A DNA stretch of 64,000 nt from Closterium sp. NIES-65 (lineage: Eukaryota > Streptophyta > Zygnematophyceae > Desmidiales > Closteriaceae). The position numbers and the translations under genes were made by a program. This document shows positions 1 through 18,200 of the stretch, piece by piece (position 1 is the stretch's first letter; each line of letters begins with the position of its first letter). Below the pieces are notes generated by a model. It was not told the origin of the DNA. It worked only from the letters and a program-made list of their open reading frames with translations, and did not search any database. The DNA lies in NCBI GenBank assembly GCA_948144175.1, contig CANXME010002190.1:264001-328000 (forward strand), in the 5' to 3' direction.

Positions 1-102
1 TTAGCAGGCAAGAGCTCCTAGTAACCACACCTAAAAAGCGCACAATTCAGATTCCCTCTCCCACCTCCATCCCACTCCCCGCCTGGTCCCTCCCTCCCTG
101 CA

Positions 103-174
103 TCACCGAGAGGCCAGCCAAGTTCCTCCAGGTGCCAACCCCACCATGCCATCCCCATGCCCAAAATCCCCACC

Positions 175-207
<33 letters not shown>

Positions 208-3200
208 CAGCATCTGTCGCTGCTTGATAATCGCCCTCGCTTCCGCCAGCGCCCCGCCCTTCACTCTGCCCGTCCCAACACCCCCCTCACCCCACTTGGG
301 CACAGGAGGCCGGAAGGGAGGGGCAGAACCAGACCCACTCGAGTAAGCTGAAGAGCTGCTGGAGTTGGTGTAGCTTGAGGCATTCGCTGCAGCGGGAGCG
401 CCCACATTCGCAGACGCTGCTGCCGCTGCAGCCGCCACGCTGGCAGATGCGCGCAGCCCTGCTGACGTGGCACCAGCAGCGCGGAGGCTTGCCACGTGTG
501 CTGATGCTGACTTGGCAGACGATGACGAGGATGAGACGTTGCTGCTGAACGGATTGCGGACAGGAGTGACCGGGACAGAAGAGGACTTGCTACCAGCAGT
601 GGTTATGCCGTTACCAGCACCGGAGTCAGGCTGTGCGGTGGAGAGAGCAGCAAAGGCTCGCACAATCGAGCCTAGCCCCCGTGCTTTACGAGCACCATGG
701 GCCTGACTCTGACTGCTACTGTGGCCATGGCTATGGCTGCTGCTATGGGTGCGGTGCTCCCCATTGCTCCTCACCACATCTGCCCCCTCTGCTGATGCCA
801 CCATGTGCACTGCTGCTGCTGCACCTCCTTCCTCCCCTTCCCCCTCCACCTCCATGTGACTCTTATGCACCCCATGCCTCTCCAGCTTCTCCCGCCTCTC
901 ATGCTTTTCGCTCCTCTCCTTCCTCTCCTTTCTTTCCTTTCTCTCCTGCCTGCCTGCCTCTACCTGCCCGTCCTGCCCGCCCTGTCCCGCTACCTGCCCG
1001 GCACTGCCGCCCACAGGCACGCGAACCATTGCTCTCATCTTCAGCACTGACGTCAGCGCTGGCGTCAGAGTCTCCGCGTGGTACGGGCTGCTGCCGCCGC
1101 TGCCCGCGTTGCTGCTGCCGCTCACGCTGCCCGCGCTGCTCATAAACGGGGACCACCCCTCAGTCACGCTGCTAGCAACGCTGCTCGCGGAAGGGGACTT
1201 GCAGCTCAGATACGCGCTCTCCTCTCCCCCGCTTGCGCTTCCGCCTGCGCCCTCTCCAGTTCCCGCGCCCCGCTGCGCCGAGTCCCGCCGGCGGAGGGGC
1301 TTTTCCTTTTCCGCCTCGCAGGTTCCGCGCATGGGGAGCACCAGCGGCGGAACGAGCTTACCGCCCGCGCGCGGGTTGCGCGGAGAGGACAGGCGCGGGG
1401 ACTGCCGCGGGTCGACGAGCGACGAGGGGGACGGCTTGGGGGACTGGCGCGAGTCGAGGGGGATCGCACTTGGCGACTCGGGTGGCTGCGCCGGGCGCGT
1501 GGCAGGAGACCGAACCTTCTTCTTCAGCTCGCGCGGTTCTCGCGGCTCGCGCGGTTGCTCGTGCTGCTCCAGCTGCCCGCGTAGCTCCGAGTCTGGTTGA
1601 TCAGCGGGGATCGTGATCGACACACCTGCGCGGCTGCTGCCCTTCTCTGCGCTGCCACCACCCGCCGCCAAGCCCGCCGCGCTTGCCGCCGGCTTGCGCG
1701 CCGGGTTCGACGCGAGGAACTGGCTCGACGCCCTCCGCGCATCCGTGCCCGCCGGCAGCCCGCCGCTTGCGGCGCCATTCGCGGCGCCGACCTGCCCGGC
1801 CAGCGAGTCCTCCGGCTTGGCGGCTCGAATCGCCTCCATCCACGCGGGCTTGGCGAAGCCGCGCTTCTGCGGGGCGGAGGAGGCGGCGGAGGAGGCGGCG
1901 GAGGAGGGCGCGGAGTCGTCCGCGGAGGCGGCGGGGGCGCGGCGGGGGGAAGAGGGGCGCGGGCGGAGGTAGGAGAGGAGCTCAGGCACGGGCAGGGAGC
2001 CGTCGGGTTGGGATAGCCGAGCCTGCATCTCAGGTAAGGAAGGCGGCTGCTTGGTTGGGTCGAGAGGGGGCTCGGTCCTGATGCAGGGAATCTCGACCGT
2101 TGTTACTTCGGAAGCTGACGTGGCAGATGCTTGAGTGCGCAGCGGGATGGTGATGACCGACGGCTTGGCGGTGCGAGACCGCGGCGTGGAGGAGGAAGAC
2201 GATTGGCGCCGGAAAACCGGGAAGCACGAGGGCGCCGCGTCCATGAAGGATGAAGTGGAGCGGCTCGACTCGCCGCCTCGTGCGGCGGAGGATGCGGAGG
2301 GCGAGTCGAGCGGGAGGTACGTAGGGGTGCTGGGGAAGGACATCGGGGTCGAGTCGCCCGAGGGCGCGTCGGCGACGGTGACGTGAGTTGCGGCGCGCGA
2401 CTTGCGCTTGGGGGAGAAGAAGCGGAAGTGGGACGCGCGCGGACGAGTTGCCGGCGCCGTGGGCGTGGCGGCCTGCGAGCTGCCCTGCGACGGCGACGGC
2501 GATGGCGCGGAGCCCGCGGCAGGCGGAACTTGGATTGGCGGCAGCGCATGCGACGCATGGTGGTTTGCCTGCGACGACGCCTGCGACGGCTGCGACGACT
2601 GCTGCGATGGCATCTGCTCGTCGACATCCATGGCGCGCGGGGCTGTCGCGGACTCGCGGTGGCGGGACCGTCCGCGCACCTGCTGCTCCGCGGCGGACGC
2701 GCCTCTCGTCGATTTCCCCCGCCCCTCGCGTTTCTCGCGCGGCTGACTCGTGCGCCGCGTGCGCTGCAGCGGCTGCACCTCCTCCCCGCCTTGCGCTTGC
2801 GCTTGCGCCGCTTCCACTTGCTGCGTTGGCCATTGCCGCTGGGCTCCCGCGGGCGCTTGCCTCGGCTGCTTCATGGGCGCAGGCATGGCGGAAGCGGCGG
2901 AGGCGGCGGAAGAGGCGGAAGCGACTGGAGCGATAGGAACTGATTGGTCGGAGTCGACGTCCATCGCCCTGCCATGGTGCGCGGCCGACTGTCCCCCGGA
3001 CTGTCCCGCTCCGCCCACGCGTATCTTGTTGAGCGCGGACGGAGGCGCAACTACCGCTGCCTCCCCGCCCGCCTCCATGCTACCCGCGCGCGGCAGCTGC
3101 TGCGCCTTGCCCGCCTCCGGGTGCACCTTCGCCCCGCTCTCCCCCGCCGGCGCAGACTTGCGCGTAGCTGCGGGGGCCTTGGGTGTCATCCCGGGCATGG

Positions 3201-4547
3201 GCTCGGCGGAAAGCGAGGGCGCGGGGGAAGCGGCGGGACCGCCGCAGTGCTGCACGATCCAGGGGTGCTGCAGCGCGGCGAGCGCGGAGGGGCGGTGCGC
3301 GGGGTCGGAGTGGAGCAGCGAGCGGATGAAGTCGACTGCCTGCGGGGACACGCGCGGCCAGGGGTCCGCGCGGAAGTCGGGGGAGTTGCGGAGAATGCGC
3401 AGGAAGAGCTCCTCGTCCGTGCTGCCCCAAAACGGCATGTAGCCTGCGCGGGACGGGGGGAGGGCATGGGGAGGGGAACGGGTGAGCGCGAGGCGACAGT
3501 TGAGGAAATGGCGATCAAGCAGGGGGTACCGCTGTGGAAAGCGGTCAGCTGGCCAATGGCTCGACAGACAGCGTACAGGGGAGCAGGGCGGGGGAGCGAG
3601 AGAGAGCGCGGAGAGCAGGAAAGCGTGGAGAAGGGAGAGGCGGCAGGCGAGGGGCGTACCGGCGAGGGCGAGGTAGACGATAACGCCGAGCCCCCAGAGG
3701 TCGACCGCATGGCCGTACGGGCGGCGGCACACCACCTCGGGCGACATGTAGATGGCGCTGCCGTACATGCCCACGGCGCGTTGCCCGGGCCGCAGCAGCA
3801 CGGCCAGCCCGAAGTCCGCGAGCTTCACGTGCACGCGGCCCGAGCCGTCGTCGGGCGCGAGGAGGAGGATGTTTTCCGGCTTGATGTCGCGATGCATCAC
3901 GCCCACCGCGTGGCAGTGCGCCAGCGCTAGCAGCACTTGCCTGTCGGGGCGCGTGCGGAAATAGACGCAATGGGGAAGACGGTTAGTGGCTTTGAATCAT
4001 GATTTCAATTAATGCTAGTCTGTTTAAGCACCCAGATGTTTCGGACTGGGAGCTGGCGTTACGTAAGCTTGCTTCTGGCTTTGAAACCCTAGGCGACGAG
4101 CGACCATTAGGGCCCTTCAACGGACGTCGCGATTTAACCCTAATTGCGGCAGGCGTACCTGGCGATTTCGGCTGCGACGGGTTCTGCGACGGGCGAGCGA
4201 GCGATGAGGAAGTCGTAGAGGTCGCCACCCTTGCAGAGGTCCATGACGAGGTGCACGGCTTGCGCGTCCTCGTACAGCCCGCGCAGCTCCACCACGTGCG
4301 CGTGCCCGCGCACGCGCCGGTTCGCGTGCACCTCGCGCTGCAGCTCCTCCAGCGCGTCGCGCCGCTGGAGCTTGCTCTTTGGCACGCTCTTGCAAGCAGC
4401 GACCGGTATCCCCGTTTGAAGGTCGCTGCATACGGTTACTACGCCTGTGCCGCCCTGCCCCAGCTGCTTGCCGAGGTGAAAGCGGGTTCTAATGTCGGAG
4501 CGGCTCGCGTTGGGAAAAAGCCGCTCGGGCGTCGCCATCGCCGCCAT
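103..4547 (-). CDS. CAMK-type Ser/Thr protein kinase with long disordered C-terminal tail
   Basis: Three exons read on the minus strand: 4547-4159, 3940-3660 and 3443-103. Introns of 218 and 216 bp have GT-AG ends, and the phases join to 1,336 codons plus stop. The kinase domain occupies roughly residues 10-270. It has a P-loop GQGGTGVV, the VAI-K lysine in AACKS, the catalytic loop HRDIKPEN split near exon 2, DFG, a YMSPE in place of APE, and a terminal HPWIVQH. This resembles the CDPK / PEP-carboxylase-kinase branch of plant CAMK kinases, but no EF hands follow. Instead about 1,050 residues rich in Ser, Ala, Pro and Gln follow, with a K/E/R-rich stretch and a polyglutamine run near the end (CTG tract at about 174-210). 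The start at 4547 is chosen because the next in-frame ATG is at 4538 and upstream sequence is AT-richer; 4538 is equally possible. Substrate is unknown. Confidence 0.85.
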
Positions 4548-4742
4548 TCTAATCACTTTCAGAATTAATGAGGCCTTTTTAATATGCGCGCTAAATGTCA
4601 AAGGTTGAAGCTGCGACCGCCGACTAAAAAAAAGTTAAAGCGAAAAGAAGGCGTTCAAGCGGGGTCACTCCATTTCGAAACACGTACACGCATGGTCTCA
4701 CGCGAAGCTCCGATTCTCTGCTTACCGCATGCTAGAGCTCCA

Positions 4743-5402
4743 TTAGCATTTACTCGTCGAGCTACGTAACTCACGAACAAAATGTTGTATGTCTGCTGCT
4801 GTCGCTGCTTTAGGTATGGCAGGTGGGACAGCAGAGCCTGGAGGACAGGAAAGAAACGCTTGTGCGTGCAGCCAGGGTTTGCCTACTGATTGTCGTGCGT
4901 CTCCTGGTTGGTTAGTGGTGGTGGCGGGGGTGGTGGGATGGCTTGTCCATACACAGTCCCTGCAAATACGCGCCCCCCATACAACGAACGAAGAGTGGGG
5001 GTTGACTGTGCGAGGGAAAGGTTGTGTGAGGGAGTGGAGAGGAGCGTGAGGGAGTGATAAGAGTAAGGGAGCTGTGAGTGGGGAGCGGTCCTTCGCATTT
5101 CGCCGGAGCTTTGGTTGGACTTTGCGGGAGCAGCTCTCCCACCATTTCATAATTCTCAAACCCGAGCGGAAGCGCGCACGACGCCGACGGACCGCGCACC
5201 CGAGGTTCGACGACCAGTGCGAGGGTGCCATCTGGTAAAGTACGGACGGCGCGGTGGGCTTATGAGGGGCGAGAAGTGGCTGATGTTTGGGCTTGTAGGG
5301 GGGCTGTGCGAAGCACGGCGCAAACGATGGCAGTGCGAGCAGTACGATCGCGAGGGTTGTCGTGATTGACGACAGTGCGATGCCTTCCATGACTTTCGCC
5401 AC
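4743..5402 (-). CDS. Possible small secreted protein, unrecognised
   Basis: A 219-residue open frame whose first 32 residues look like a signal peptide: a charged start (MAKVMEG), a hydrophobic core (LAIVLLALPSFAPC) and a small-residue cleavage region ending FAQ. The rest is basic and Pro/Ser/Thr-rich, with no domain I recognise. It sits head-to-tail upstream of the kinase and divergent from the biotin carboxylase gene. No intron could be placed with confidence. The second half may be non-coding, because other frames are also open in this stretch. Confidence 0.35.
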   Translation of the reverse strand: MAKVMEGIALSSITTTLAIVLLALPSFAPCFAQPPYKPKHQPLLAPHKPTAPSVLYQMAPSHWSSNLGCAVRRRRARFRSGLRIMKWWESCSRKVQPKLRRNAKDRSPLTAPLLLSLPHAPLHSLTQPFPRTVNPHSSFVVWGARICRDCVWTSHPTTPATTTNQPGDARQSVGKPWLHAQAFLSCPPGSAVPPAIPKAATAADIQHFVRELRSSTSKC

Positions 5403-6319
5403 CCATGATCACCATCGCAGAGCTTGCGGTTCGGAAGTGACCACACCGAGCGAGACTGACTCGGTTGAAGGAATTGAGTTCGTACTGCATTTGTAACGAG
5501 TTTGAACAAGCAAAGTGTAAGCATAGACCATACGTTATACGATTCAGTTTGATAATAAGTAAACAGAAATAAAAATTCATCCTTATAAAATTTTAAACGA
5601 AAAAAATGGAGAAAGATATCTTAGACTAGGTATTTTACTCATTTCTGGCATAATTGTTTTTTATCCTCGAAACTTTGCACATCGCAATAATAGGCCCATC
5701 TGTTATTGTGAGAGCACATCTTGGGCATGCCCATGTAGTTTATTCGCCTCCTCCCCCTCTAGTCAAAAGCCAACCTCGAGTTTGTGATCAGTCTATCGAT
5801 CGCGCCCACGTCAGCACCACTTTCGGATCTGGAAGCAGTTGTTTGTGCCGCACAATCGCGCCAGGTGTACTATGGAGGTTGTCTGTCATCTGCAACACGT
5901 CAGCCCCAAGTCACTTCCCGTCACCATCACCTATCGCTTAAAATTTCGGCTGAAAACCGTGAGCTCTCGAGGTGCTGAAACCGTCCATTCTGTTCGGATC
6001 GGTCGTTGTGATCGGCCGATTACTGTACGATCCCATCAATTGTGTCACATCAGAGTTGTTCTCACTTCCAGATCCGATCGCTTCTCGGGAACCACGCCCC
6101 TCCTGTCCCAGCAGCCTTTCTGTTGCCTACTCTGGTCAGGAGGAATCAGGTTGCACAAGAATCAGTGCAGCAGTGATTTTGAGAGGAATCACTTCCACAT
6201 TTGCATTCAGATTCCTTTCGTTTTTTGCCTGGTCGCTGCTCCATTCTCCTCCCAGCAGCCTGGTTAGCTTGCTCTCTCATCGCTTGCTGCTTATCTTCAC
6301 CACACCTCAGCTTCCCGCC
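5403..6319. other. Divergent intergenic / 5' flanking region
   Basis: About 900 bp between the minus-strand secreted-protein ORF and the plus-strand biotin carboxylase gene. GC content falls sharply at about 5500-5660, where A/T runs dominate, then rises towards the carboxylase start. This is expected to hold the carboxylase promoter and 5' UTR. No clear TATA motif was assigned and no coding exon was supported. Confidence 0.5.
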
Positions 6320-11412
<5,093 letters not shown>

Positions 11413-12212
11413 GCGCCCCTTGCCTCTGCCTCGCTCTTGCCCTGCCACGCCAAGGCCAAGCAAGCGAGCAATCGCTGTGCTTGCTACGGTATAGGTGCTC
11501 TTGGTTATCTCTGCTCTTCTTGAACTGTGATTTTGATTATCTTTAGGATGAGAACTGCAATCCAGTATAAAAGTAGCTCTCAAATACAATAAAGCCGAGA
11601 CAACTGAACTGCTGTGTGGCCGCCTTCTCTTAGGATGAGTAGCGAAATTGGACATTGTGATCTAGAGCAAACTTGGAAACAGGCCCCCACATTGGTTAAG
11701 GACAAACACTAGACATGAATTACAGAATTACAGTACATTAGGAAGTCAGTCCCTGTTAGTATTTCTTATACCGTATTAGGCTGGAAAAAGAAAAAAAAAA
11801 AACATGCCAAAAAAAAAAAGGCTAGAAAAAGGAAGAGTCTGCATAAAAATGCCATTTCTGTGGCTGCGTTTCAAACCCCCAACAAATACTGACTAAAATT
11901 GGCAAGATACACAAAACAGGCACACTAGTCGAGCGTGGAGTTACGAGCACACTCCTGGAGGGAGAAGAGCAACAGGAGATACAATGAGCGCAGGGGGGTG
12001 CAGAGGAGGGAGAGGCAAGGGGATGAGAAGGATAAGAGTGAGAAGCAGTGGCAGAGACAGAGAGGGGTGGGAAGGGTGCAGTGCAGAGACAGGAGGAGCA
12101 ACAGTGATGGGGATGAGGACAGTGCATTTCTCATTCTGACAGCAGCAGCGTCTCACATGCCCAGACAGCCATGCACACATGCCGCTGCCTCTGAGGTACC
12201 TTCAAGAATGCC
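11413..12212. other. Convergent 3' flanks of the carboxylase and coiled-coil genes
   Basis: About 800 bp between two convergent genes. It contains the carboxylase 3' UTR, an A-rich patch at about 11785-11820, and possibly the 3' UTR or a short extra terminal exon of the minus-strand gene. A donor-like GTGAGT occurs just before that gene's stop near 12229. No independent gene is seen. Confidence 0.5.
11588..11593 (+). terminator. Candidate polyadenylation signal AATAAA
   Basis: An AATAAA hexamer 176 bp after the biotin carboxylase stop codon in an AT-richer stretch. This is a normal 3' UTR position, but there is no transcript evidence. Confidence 0.45.
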
Positions 12213-15200
12213 TCAACATCGCCACATGCACGACTCACCTCCTGTGCTGCTCATTGAATCCTCCTGCGCTTGCTCTGCTGCGCCCCTCCCCCACGCCCCA
12301 TTCTGCCCTCGCCCCCCATACCGCTCCTCTGTGCGCCTCTCTGTGGACCGCCCCACAGCCCACAGCCGCCGCGAGGGGGACAACGCCCGCCCGCTGCTGC
12401 CCTGCCTGCCCTGACTGCTGCGCCGCACGCCCGCTGCTGCTGCTGCCTGTGGGACTGCAGCCCCTGACTGTGTGCCCCTGTGCTGCTGCTGCTGCTGCTG
12501 CTGCTGCTGTGGATTCTGCTGTGCGTGCTGGTGGTGGCTAGGGTGGGACGGGGAGCGGCGAGAGGGGGAGAGGAAGCGCGTGAGCAAGCCCAGGCCAGGG
12601 CTCGACCCTCCACTCGCACTCCGCGGGCTGCTGCTGCTGTAAGGGTGGCGGGGCGAGTGCAGGAGCACAGGGAGGGCGTGCGAGTCAGAGGACGCCGAGG
12701 TGGACGAGAGAGTCCTGCCGGCGACACGCATCTCCCTTCCCACTGCCCCTCTCTGCTCCATGCCCACGTGCCACACACTGCCCTCACCGCTGCTCTGCTG
12801 CGCCCCTGCCGCCTCTCCCCCGTGCTGCGAGGCCCTCTCCCGCACCAGCACGCGCATGGGCAGCAGCGACTGCAGATGCCGCTCCCCCGGATCCACTGGC
12901 ACAAGGCCTGGCCTTGGCCCACCTCTCCCTGCTGCCGCTGCTGCTGGGGCTGCTGCGGGCGCCTTGGCAGTCTTCTTGAGCTCCCTGGGTGGTCCTTCCG
13001 GCACATTGCCACTCCTCTCTCGCAGCACACCTGCCCACCTCTCCCCACCACCACCGCCACTCCCCTCCTCCACGCCCCTCCCGCCCTGCCTCACACCCCT
13101 CCCTTCACTCCCACCGTCCTGCCACCCTGCCTGCCGCCCATCCGCCCGGCTGCCAGCACCGAACTGCCTGTGAGTCGCACTCACAAGGCCTCTGGCAGCA
13201 GCAGCAGCGGCGTGTGTCAAGCTAGTGGGAATGGCGGCATTGTATCCAGCACTGCCGCTGCCCCACATGCTGCTGTTGTCGCTGCCGCTCCTTTCACTGC
13301 CGCCCTCCTGTATGCCTGGAAGCCCCCCCCGTCTAGCCTCTGCGCCCTGGACTTCCCCCACGCGCGCACTCTCCCCTCTCTGCTCCCCTCCCTGCGCCAC
13401 CCCAGCAGTGATGCCACCCGCCCCTCTCCCACCACCAGCACCGGCGCCAGCGGCAGCAGCAGCGGTGGCAGGAGCGGGGGCTAGGAGGGAGGAGGAGGTG
13501 GCGCGCAGGGCGGAGACGCGCGAGCGCAGGGCCGCCACACGCTGCTTCAGCGCGGAGGGGGGCTCCTCTCCTGCCCCCTCCCCTGCCCGCCCGCCTTCCG
13601 CCCCCTGCGCCTGTGCCCCTGCCCCCCCTGTGGAGCCCCGTGCGCATCCCCTGCTCGCACCAGCAGCACCAGTGGCACGAGCACCAGCGGGAGCAGCGGC
13701 AGCAGCAGCAGCGCCAGGCCCCCCTTGACGGCCCGTGTGAGCAGCACGAGCTGCTGCCCCGCTGCATACCATCCCACCGCTTGCGCCCGCCCCAGCCGCT
13801 GGCCTTGCCACTGCTGCTGCACCGCCCCTACCTGACCCCGTCCCAGTGTCGCTTCCGCTCTCCCCACTGCTCTCCCCGTTGCCCTCTCCCGCGCTCCCAC
13901 CCATCCGCGCCTGCTGCTGTGACTGCCGAACCTGCTCCGAATCCACCTCATCCTCCACGTCATCCGCCACGTCATCGTCCGCAGTGCAGCACACGCCATA
14001 CGAGCGAGCCTGTGAATTCAACCCTGGCCCCGCCCCCGCGCCTGCACGTGACACAGGGCGCAGCACCCATCCCTGCTCCGTGCACTGCTCCTCCCACTCC
14101 TCGTCCACCCCACTCATGCCGCTCATGCCACTCGCGCCGCTCGTACCGCTCGGCTCGCTCCCCCCACTCGCGGCGCTCGTCCCTCTCACCTCCTCCGCCT
14201 CACAGCGCGCCAACTCTCCGCCAGCCGCCACTTCCTCCAGCACTACCACGCGCTTATGCTCCGCCACCCACGCCTCCGGGCCCCCACGCTGCGCCCGCTG
14301 CGCCATACCCCGGATAGCTCCCTCCCCCCCTCCGCCCATCCGCTCTCCGCCCTCCCCGTGCTGCGTGCGAGCCTCCCCCTCTCCTCTCAGCCCAACTCCC
14401 ACCGCCTCCTCTCCGCCCCCCGCTGCCCCTACTTGCGTCCCCTCACGCTCTTCTCTTGCCCTCGCGGGATGCCTCGCACCCCGCCGCCCTTCTTCCGCGC
14501 TCTCTTCCCCGCGCGTCCGCCTTGCCCCCAGAGCCCCCGCAGCCCTCCCCATCACATGCTGCAGCGCGCTTCTCGCGCCTCCCGCGTCCCCCACCCCGCG
14601 GCTTGCGCCCCCGCCGTCCCCCACCCCGCGGCTTGCGCCCGCGTCCGCTCTCGACGACGAGAGGCTGCGGCGGCCGCGCATGGGAGAGAAGGTTCGGCGA
14701 AGCAACACGCCCGACTCCACGGCTGAAGCGCCCTGCGCGCCGTGCGAGCCACCCTTCCCCTCTGCCCGTACCGAAGCCGCATCGCTCTCGTTCCGCGTCT
14801 CCGCGCCTCCCCTACTGCCCGCCGATCGTGCCGCCTGCCAAAACTTGTTGCCGCCGCCGCTGGCTGGCCGATAGTGCGCGCGGAGCTGCGGTTGCTCCGC
14901 AGTGACGTACGGGGGTCTGCGGCGGCCGGGGGAAGCGCCGCTGCCGCAGTCGGACTCAGAGTCAGAGGGGGAGGCGGAGGAGGCGGAGAGCGCGCGAGCC
15001 ACGGCCGAACTGCCGTTGGTGACGGGAGAGCGAGCGCCACTGCTGCCGCCGCCGCGGCTGTCGCGCTGCCCCTCCCGCGGCGCTCCGTGACTGGCGCCGG
15101 GGGCGGGAGGGGCGCGAGTGGGAGGCGCACGGCTGGGGGGCCCATGGGGAGTGGCGGAAGTAAAACTGCCGCTTCCGCCGCTCGCGTCCGCCCACCCTGC

Positions 15201-18200
15201 CTTGCGAGCATCTTCCCCCTCGTCGTCCGCATCCGCCGGTGCCCCGCCATCGCCTCCCCTCGCCTCACTCCCCGCACTGCCTCCCGTGCCCTCCGCGCCA
15301 GTCGCCTTCCCCATGCTATCCACTTCCGCCCACTCCGCTTCCCGCTGCGGCCCTCCGCGCGCCCCCTTCAGCGCTGGCCTGGCGGCCTCAAGCAGCGCCA
15401 CGGCGCGCTCGAGATCCGCGCCGAGCGAGTTCACTGCGGAAGGGGGACAACGCGGAAGGGGGACAACGCGGAAGGGGGACAACGGGTTGATGCGTAGAAG
15501 AGAAGAGTGAGAGTGGTTGAGGGGCTAAATGGAAGGGCCGCGAGAGCGAGGGGAGAGAAGCGAACGACGCCAAGTGCGGCGGCAGGGCACGTGGCGGTGA
15601 GAGCAGCGCAGAGCGGAGCAAAGCGCAGCGCAGTGCCCTTCACGTTGGAAAATTCTCACACATGGCAGCGCGGACGCGCGCAGTGCACGGAGCACCGCGC
15701 GCAGAGCAGTTGATGGCGCGGAGAGCAGCCGAGGGCGGGCGTACCTTGGTCGTGGAGCTGCTCAATGGTGTCGCGCTGCTCGTCCGCCTCCGCGCGCATG
15801 CGCGCGCTCTCCTCCTCCCACCGCTGCCGCCGCTCCTCCATCGCCCCCTCCGCCTCTCGCCTCGCCGCCTCCTCCTCGCCCGCTCGATGGTGTAACTGCC
15901 TCACCTGCACCGCATGGCAACACATAGTGACACCCGGCGACAGACGGTAAGACACGGTAACGCATGAGCACACGTCACGATAGGCCAACACCCGTCGACT
16001 CACGGCAGCACACAACCGCAAAACACAACGTAGCTCGTGCAAGCACACGGCAGATCGCCCCCGCACCCCTCACGCCCACTCCCCAACACTCGCCTTCACT
16101 CGCCCTCACTCGCCCGCTCCCGCCCCCACTCACCTGGTGGTGCAGCAGCGGCGCAGCGGCGGCGGCGGCCTCCACGTGGCGCCACGCGGAGAGCGTCTTG
16201 GCGAGCAGCCCGAACAGCGCCACGTCCAGCACGCGCGCGGGGCTGGCGCAGCTGCGCAGCAGCACTCCGCCCTCCACCACGCCATCCCTCCCCCAGCTCC
16301 ACCCGCCCGCGCTCTCCGCACTCCCGTCACCCTCCTCCCCTGCTGCCGCCGCCCCCTCCCCCACGGTGCCGGCGGGCAGAACCTCCCACGTCTCCGCGTC
16401 GCCCACGGACCTGCGCGCGCACACGGCGCACACGGCAAGCAGTGAGACGGCAGGGAGTGAGTGGCACGTGGGGTTCGACGAGCCGTACGACACATGAGGC
16501 AGTTCAATTCCCCCATGCACAAACATGCAATTCACAACTCCCCCATCTCACTTCCCGTCTCCTCCCCCCCCCCCCCCCCCCCCCCCCCCCCACCACACGC
16601 CCTCCTTTTTCCCCCAAGATCCCCCCACGCGGCGCTCACCAGGTGCGGAACGAGTCGCGCTCGCCGGGCAGCAGCGCGGCGGAGAGGCAGCGCCCGTCGG
16701 CGGCGAGGGAGCGCAGCGCGATGCGGGCGGGCGCGACGACGAGCAGCACGAAGAGGCAGTCCAGCGGCCAGCGACCCAGCCCGCCCGTGAGCGACGCGCA
16801 CACGGCCAGCGACGCGGCGTGGGCGGAGCGGCGGAGCGGGTCGGCCGGAGAGGCCGCGAGGGCATTGGAGCCGTCGTCAACGCATGACGGCGTCGGCGTG
16901 CCCAGCTCCCACCTGCCGGCCAGCCGTCAGTGAATGGCACGAGGCAACGGGTAGGACGGGAAAAAGGGAAAGCTACGATTAGATCGAATGAATTGGAAAA
17001 GCGGCCGTGCCTGCAAGTGCTGCCACTCGGCTTCGTAGGCGTCAGGAAGCAGAGTGCACGCGCGTTCGTCTATCCCACGCGGCACGGCGTGTAGTCTGGC
17101 GGACGTACCTTCCTTGATAGCGCACGGCCGCCAGTCGCGAGGAGCCGGCCAGCAGACACACGAGCGACCCGTGCTGCAGCACCGACAGCGGCAGCCGTGT
17201 CACCGCGGGCGTTCCGAAAGTGGCGGAAGAATTGGCGGTGGGGGCAAAGGCCGACAGGGAAGCGGAGGAGGCAAGGAGCGGGGCGGATACGGGCACGCCA
17301 AACACGAGACCGCCTCGCGGGGCATCGGTGGCGCTCGGCAAGGAGTTGTGAAGAGCGGGCGCCGACGCAGGCGAGGCGTCGGAGCGCGGAGGAAAGAGGC
17401 GGTGGTGTGAGAGGGCGGCTTCGCTGGTCCGATGAGTCGATTCGTGCAAATGATCATTGGCGCTGGCGCGCACGCGGCGGTTATGCGCAGCTTCGTCGTG
17501 GTCGTCGTCGTGCGCGAGGCCCAGCGCGCGCTTGCCCGGGTCCATGAAGCTGCACTGCAGCATGTCGTCCGTTAGTAACCCCGCCAACCGCAGCGCCGCG
17601 CCCTCGTTCTCAACCTGGCCTTCAATCCCCCCCTCCCCCTCGCGCACTCCCGCAGCCTTCTCTCCCGCCGCCTGGCTCTCCCAGTGCTCAGCGTCGACGC
17701 GCGCAGGCACGTCGTGCGGCAGCACGGGGTGCCCCATCACCAAGATGCCAATATCACGCCCCGCGTCCTCCGGCCCCTCTACCTCCACCCCCTCGTCTCG
17801 CGTGCCCCACTCCTCTCCCACGGCGTCCCCCAGCCCGTCGTGCCGGAAATCTGTCGCTTTGCCTCCTTCCCTCATGGCCCTCACTGGGTTATCGTTCGTC
17901 GCCTCTCTTCCGTTCCTCTCGCGTCCCTCCTGCCCCCTGCGCGCGCCCTCGATTCTACTTTCGCATTCGCTGTCGGACGAGCTGTCCGAACTCGCCGCTG
18001 CCTTGTCGTCCGCGCGACGCTCAGCTGCGCTTCGTCGTTGCGGCCAACGCGTCCGCGCCTCTCGCGTGCTACCTAGTTGGATCGAACGGTTCCGATCCAC
18101 GTTCGCTGATCGATGGCGCGCTACTCTTTCTAGCGAGTGATCGCGCGCCGCCGCCCTGACTTCCTTGTCCTGCTGTCGAGCACGTGCCTCTCTGCTCACC

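Noticed and set aside
633..3930. Plus-strand ORFs opposite the kinase gene
   Set aside because: They are shadows of the GC-rich minus-strand exon 3, without family motifs.
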